From NCBI GenBank assembly GCA_033439265.1, contig JAVTVX010000009.1:11807109-11871108 (forward strand): 64,000 nucleotides of DNA. Direction: 5' to 3'. This document shows, piece after piece, positions 59,216 through 64,000 of the stretch (position 1 is its first letter; every line of letters begins with the position of its first letter). Below the pieces are notes generated by a model that did no database searches, was not told the DNA's origin, and saw only the letters and a list, made by a program, of their open reading frames with translations. This DNA comes from Dillenia suffruticosa (taxonomy: Eukaryota > Streptophyta > Magnoliopsida > Dilleniales > Dilleniaceae). A program made the translations under genes and the position numbers.

Positions 59216-61019
59216 CCGAGTGTTAATATACATACCAAACATAGAGATCATTTCCCCTTTTAACGTTTTTGCCTTTAACCATTTACCCTGTACCAAGCAC
59301 TATGTTAAGGATTTCATCAGGAACTTAGGGCACATACAATAAACATATATCACTTTCCTTACACAAATACATTTGAACGAGTTCCTCACACATGAAAAAC
59401 ATCTAATTAATTTTGTCAACCGATTCTCATAGCACCTCCTTTGATTTCTCATAAACCACCCCTCACTTCTATATCAGTTTGCCATAACTCATTAACAAAC
59501 GTAGGAGATTCTAGAAGAGAAGCAATCAAAGAATATGGATTAGATTTCTTACATTTATGTGGCACTTTAATTGCATCAACCTTGGAATAAAATAGTTGGG
59601 GAGTGATCTTCGAAGCTTCTGAAAGCCAAGGAGTGATCTTCTATGTTGTAAATTTGGTTTTGGGCTATACTGTCTTGCATATAATGATGGGGGGATGAGA
59701 TATAGCACATAGAATGGGGAATACAGGTGTACATATTAAGGTTCATATCTTTTATCTACCTAACTGTTTTGAATAAGTGGATATCTGCTGTAATGTTTGA
59801 AGAGGTCAATATCTGCTGTAATGTTGTTCAGAAACCATTAAACATATTGTAAGCCTTAATTTGTCAAAATGTTTAGTTTTCACAGAAATTCCTTGTCAAA
59901 CAGCCAATCCTTTTGTAGGTTTCTTGCCTGTATTAGTTGCAACCCTCAGTACTGTAGATGTTCCTTCTTTACACTTTGAAGAGGAAAAAATATTAACCAC
60001 TTCACAGGCCTATAAGACAACCAAGATTATTATAGATTGAGCTCCTATAATGACAACAGCCACAACTAAAAACAACCTCCATCATTAGTAACTTAACATT
60101 ATGCAGGACCACTATTTATGCTAGTTTTGTTGGACACATGCAGCAACGATATAGCATTACAAGAACTAAGAATATTGCATGATCTGATCTAATAATATGC
60201 ATGGTGAAATATAATTGATCTAAGAACATGTCTCAACAAGCTAATTAAATGAGGTGAATACAATATATAGTAGTGGAGGATCGCAGCTCAAGGGGCCACA
60301 TAAAGATTTGAACACACACTACACTTACAGAGCCATGCAAGAATAAAGCCTTGACCTACCATTCTTAGAAACCAAATTGCAACCAAACCTATGATGTTTC
60401 AAACCCCCAAAATCAAACATTTAAGTACGCCCATGCAAGTAGAACAACTTGCAGTATCCTAAAAAGATATTCAATAAACTCCATCGACAATTCAGCTTCA
60501 TAACTAAAGTATTCTCTTCATCCTGTACATTTGCTCTTCTTACAACACACTGTAGTACAAGAAATAATTTGATAATATGATAGCCCTGTATTAGCATTTG
60601 ACACTACCCTTTAGTTTATCATTTTCATGGAAAAAAATTTTACAAGTTCATCTCCTGTTAAACATACAGTTCATTCTTCATCCCCTGCTTGTGTTCCATT
60701 CCAGTGAAAACATAATCCCCCTCCTCCCCTTGTCATAATTTTCATGTTACCATGGAACAAGTTTACTCCTTTGCTTTTATTCCTTTAACTTCAGACACCT
60801 GCCAAGGTGGTGGCGATTTCTAAGCAACATCATTGAAAATTCTGTTGAACGATATCTTAAACAGTAATCCTACAAATACAGGGGCGAACCAACATCACAT
60901 CTAATATCACAGTATTTGAGATTGATGCCCATGTTTGCTCAAATATGGAATGACCGCCCCCCTCCCCCCCACCTTCTTATAACCATGGAGGGTTTTCTAT
61001 CCTCTTTTGAATAATTTAC
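59216..61019. other. No recognised gene
   Basis: AT-rich sequence without motifs I recognise. A short direct repeat of 'atctgctgtaatgtt' occurs at 59785 and 59811. Short C-runs lie near 60955-60970. Confidence 0.35.
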
Positions 61020-61041
61020 TGTAATCTCACAGTTACTGCTA

Positions 61042-61171
61042 GCTGTGCCATAGCCAGTCCCAAACCCAGGTAAAGGAGGAGAGTTGCGTTAAGTAGTCAG
61101 TCAACGAAAAACCAAGGCAAAAATTATGGATTCGCCAACCCCACTTAGTGGGATAAAGACTTGGTTGTGGT
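61042..61171 (+). mobile_element. LINE (RTE-type) 3' end, extremely 5'-truncated
   Basis: The 130-bp segment ends 'CCAACCCCACTTAGTGGG' followed by 'ATAAAGACTTGGTTGTGG', the well-known 3' tail of plant RTE LINEs (shared with Au-type SINEs). Its first part, 'AGTCCCAAACCCAGGTAAAG', also belongs to that 3' region. It is flanked by a 22-bp direct repeat with one mismatch, TGTAATCTCACAGTT.CTGCTA (61020-61041 and 61172-61193). No tRNA-like head is present, so a LINE fragment is more likely than an Au SINE. Confidence 0.85.
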
Positions 61172-61287
61172 TGTAATCTCACAGTTGCTGCTACTTTGAA
61201 ATTTCAATACACTAGAGAAGAGAATTCTAATTTCCTTCTTTTTGTCCTTTGACATATCAAGAAGAAAACAGAAAAACACAAACAAAG

Positions 61288-62235
61288 TGTCAAATTGATA
61301 GTAATAATTTTTATACACTTGAATTATATTATATTATTTTATTTTATTTTGGCTTTTATTTATAATTTTTAGAATTGTTTTAGACTTTATTTTATGATAT
61401 TACACTAATTAAATTCGTGAGTTTTGTTTTTAGTTAATATTGGGCTTATTTAAAGAAAATCAGACTGCACATACAGCTCTTAGTATTTTGGACATAACTT
61501 TCTGCTCAATGTCCGATTGACCTAATTCTTGTTGTGTTGGAAACTAGATTTCAAGGTCTACAAATCTTGTGTCCGAAAATTAAATTAGAAAAAAATTACT
61601 ACAATGTTGAAAATCAAGATAAGCATGAAGTTTCCAAATTTTGAGAAAACAAGATAATGTTTATCAAGAACAAGTCTCAAAATCAAACAAGTTTTCAAGA
61701 ACTCATGAGTTATTGTTGGTCTAGGGTTTTAGTTCTATAAATAAGAGACAAAACCTCAAGTGCGCTCGTTCCTCCTCCCCCACGACTTTCTTCACACAGA
61801 TTTTACAATTTTATTTTCTTGATTTTCTTTAGTATATTTAGTTAACTTTCTTATTCCTAGCACTTAATAGATTTTGTTCTTTGATTAATATTATCGTTTG
61901 AATTTTTAAAAAAAAAAATTATTGACATATTATTATTTGATGACTATTGTTGATCTTATTGTTTCAAAACGTTTAGGCTTGAGTTTTGTATGATTTGAGA
62001 TTGAACGCATGATTGACCCATTGGATGAGTCTAATTTTGAGGAAATCTGTCATCATCAATGACTCTTTTGTCAGTAAACTTAAGGGAATTGAAAAAATTT
62101 GGCTGTATGAAAGATTGAAAAGTGATGAACTTGATGTCTTAGGATTTTTATAATTTAATTTGTCCAACTTAAATAGAGTAGTTTATAGTTGATAGGACAA
62201 AATAATCTCGTGGGAATAATGCTTGTTTGCACTAT
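61288..62235 (+). mobile_element. Solo LTR of a Tat-like gypsy element
   Basis: It starts near TGTCAAATTGATAGTAATAA. A TATA-like TTCTATAAATAAGAGAC lies near 61733, followed by a C/T-rich leader with 'CCTCCTCCCCCACGAC'. It ends near 'AATCTCGTGGGAATAATGCT' followed by 'TGTTTGCACTATACTC', which resembles the end of Tat LTRs ('CTCGTGGGAT.......TTGCACTA'). No internal element sequence follows. The ends are approximate and no target duplication was found. Confidence 0.5.
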
Positions 62236-63097
62236 ACTCAACACTCAACTAGAGTATATTTGCTCAAAATCTTGACATCAAAATCGTGTATCACAAATGA
62301 ACTGAGCATAGTGAATAAGGCATGGCTTTAAGACCCATATTACAAAAGAACATACAAAGAACTGAGAGTACTGCCCCTGGGTTCAATATCTTACATAGTT
62401 CTTAGCATTCAATATGTAGCGAGACTTCAAGCAGGGGAAAGATTCCATAAATTCTATGAAACCACAATAGTTATCATAATACCACGTGTAACTTGCACCA
62501 AGTAATTTAGTAGGTCCATCCATGCAAGATTATACAAGCCCATTCTTTCAAGTAACATCACACACAATTCTAGGCTCAAATTAAATCCACTCTCCTAAGT
62601 TCTAATAGGCATCTAATCTAAAGGCACCACAAACACTAGTATATGCAATCTCCAAATAAAATCCTTGAATTATTTACCCCTGTAAATTAGAATATCCAAA
62701 AAAAAAAAAAAGTGCTTTTTATGATTTAAACCCTTCAAGTTTCAATAAGTTTCAATACAATTCACCTCCTTGTTCAAGTTACTTTATTGGAAAATAATAC
62801 TGTAGAAGCAATTATATCAAACCCACATGATCATGCTTAAACTTGTACTGATACTACTAAATTACTTCAAAGTTGTTCTGCTCAGTTTTAAAGTCATCCA
62901 CATTTTACTAGTAGAGAACAATGTGGTTTACTGCACTTTGCTCACTCTCCATCAGCTTGCATTCAGTTTTATATTTCAGATAAGGAGGGGCTGTATCATG
63001 AAAATGGTTCACAATAAATTATCAAATTAGAAGCATTCCTTTCTATATTCCATCCGTACATCATAAATAAAATTATTAAGCAATTACTATCGGAAGG
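62236..63097. other. No recognised gene; may include 3' flank of the MOS4 homologue
   Basis: AT-rich sequence. An A-run of 14 lies near 62699. Part of it may be transcribed as 3' untranslated sequence of the minus-strand gene ending at 63356, but no poly(A) site could be fixed. Confidence 0.3.
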
Positions 63098-63226
63098 TTA
63101 TTATTGCCTCATAACCGGTTGGAATGCACCTGCTTGGGCTTCCCTCAAACCACCCTTAGCCAAGTGTTCGAGCCTCCCATCCCCCTTACGTAAAATATCT
63201 AGCCCTTAACCCAAAAAGGGAAGCAA
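63098..63226 (+). mobile_element. Probable tRNA-derived SINE in the 3' flank of the MOS4 homologue
   Basis: An A-box-like 'CTCATAACCGGTTGGAATG' is followed after about 60 bases by a B-box-like GTGTTCGAGCCTCCC. The downstream part ends 'TAGCCCTTAACCCAAAAAGG'. The layout fits a plant SINE. No clear target duplication was found, so it is less certain than the two other SINEs. Confidence 0.5.
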
Positions 63227-63355
63227 GAACCCCTATATCATAAACTATTACAAATATAATGAAGAACTTCAAGAAACGTCAAGAATGTTATGTACATGCA
63301 TCTAATGGATACCACACCCTAGCATTAGAAATATCATATTAAGTCATGGCATACC

Positions 63356-63785
63356 TCATTGTTCTAGATGAGGTAACGAACCATTCTCCATGGTAGTCTC
63401 CAAGTTCCAGCCTCTGAATATGATTAGAATTATTTACACCAAAACCAGAACTGCAGTGAAAATAAAACATAATTTAAGCAAAGAACTACCTCTCCTCAGC
63501 TTCTTTCCGCATCTCTTCAATGTGATTCTCAATGCTTGCACATGCAGCTTGAATTTCTATGTTTTTCTGGCAAAGTTCCTTCCATTCTGCAGAAAGGGCA
63601 TTAAGCTCAAATGCTGTATTTTGCTACATTCAGAAAAGGGAAGATATTTAGCTCGCAAAGTTGTACACACATCAACAAATGAATCACAAAATAGATGGCA
63701 AGACTTTCTAATCACCTGATGGTATTTCCTTTCACGATTCACAATTTCAATTTTTTCATTCTGTCTTGCAGCTTCTACTTGAAGT
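63356..63785 (-). CDS. MOS4: Pre-mRNA-splicing factor SPF27 homologue (BCAS2 family, MOS4), last three exons
   Basis: A nuclear core subunit of the Prp19/MOS4-associated complex (NineTeen complex), which activates the spliceosome and in Arabidopsis is needed for innate immunity. Exons on the minus strand: 63785-63716 (70 nt), 63623-63490 (134 nt), 63413-63356 (58 nt with TGA stop at 63358-63356). Introns have GT..AG borders (for example CATCAG|GTGATT, GAATGTAG|CAAAAT, GAGAG|GTAGTT, ATATTCAG|AGGC) and phases match across all joins. Peptide blocks: VEAARQNEKIEIVNRERKYH; QNTAFELNALSAEWKELCQ; EAEERGWNLE near the C-terminus. These match the conserved C-terminal coiled-coil part of plant MOS4 ('NRERKYHQ.....ELNALS.EW..LC.KN.EIQ.AC', 'EA.ERGWNLE'). 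The last residues (…PHLEQ) are less conserved. The N-terminal exons lie beyond the right edge. Nothing suggests that the visible part is damaged. Confidence 0.92.
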
Positions 63786-64000
63786 CTGAACAAAAGGTCA
63801 AAACTAAAATCATGAAGAATATATTGAAAAGGTAAATCACTAAATATAATTTTACAACTAATTAGCTCCCTATGGAGTTTCAATCTTTTTTTTTTCATAT
63901 GGCTCCCTATGGCATACCAAATTTTTTTTTTCACAAATAATGTGGGTGCAAAAACAATTCAATCATCCACCGGTATAAGTTTGGCTGTCAGCTTGTGTAA

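Noticed and set aside
61042-61171. Au-type SINE
   Set aside because: The shared 3' tail fits, but no A or B box is present in the inserted 130 bp, so a truncated LINE is the simpler reading.

Overview
The window is plant nuclear DNA: AT-rich, with spliced genes, CACTA transposons, Ty1/copia and Ty3/gypsy elements, a plant-type RTE LINE and tRNA-derived SINEs. No long uninterrupted host reading frame is visible. The species cannot be told from the sequence; an angiosperm is certain in my view. The one host gene I recognise with confidence is the 3' end of an SPF27/MOS4 (BCAS2-family) splicing-factor gene on the minus strand at the right edge (63356-63785), of which three exons are visible.

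Left part (1-18.3 kb): a nested stack of LTR elements. The right part of a Tekay/Del-type LTR (1-2112) sits inside the 5' LTR of an older Tat/Athila-like element (2113-10647). That element also holds a shortened gag-protease-bearing gypsy element (3863-8890) with both LTRs. Next to it is a minus-strand Ty1/copia element (about 10709-18330) with both LTRs, a primer-binding site and integrase, RT and RNase H remnants.

Middle (18.3-47.5 kb): a minus-strand Tat-like gypsy relic (about 18345-26178) is split by two CACTA transposons with clean 3-bp target duplications (20162-22580, ATT; 24169-25297, ATG). A minus-strand gypsy pol relic follows (27.3-28.7 kb), then two Sirevirus-like LTRs in opposite orientation (30087-32090 and 32318-35341), then a minus-strand RTE LINE (38315-43245) interrupted by a third CACTA element (39963-42798, TAA). 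A 100-bp SINE (44630-44729) and a fourth CACTA element (45000-47543, ATT) complete this part.

Right part (47.5-64 kb): less repetitive and probably closer to genes. It holds a few possible minus-strand exons that I could not name, a SINE with a 13-bp target duplication (52548-52763), a 1.25-kb degenerate AGAGAGAAAATT-rich array (57960-59215), a short LINE 3' end with a 22-bp target duplication, a solo Tat-like LTR, a possible further SINE and the MOS4 homologue.

The most unusual signal is the CACTA family. Its arms are arrays of palindromic GCGACGAAT/ATTCGTCGC repeats. Three of the four copies carry the same internal module: tRNA-like A and B boxes at tRNA spacing, followed by a strongly GC-rich block.
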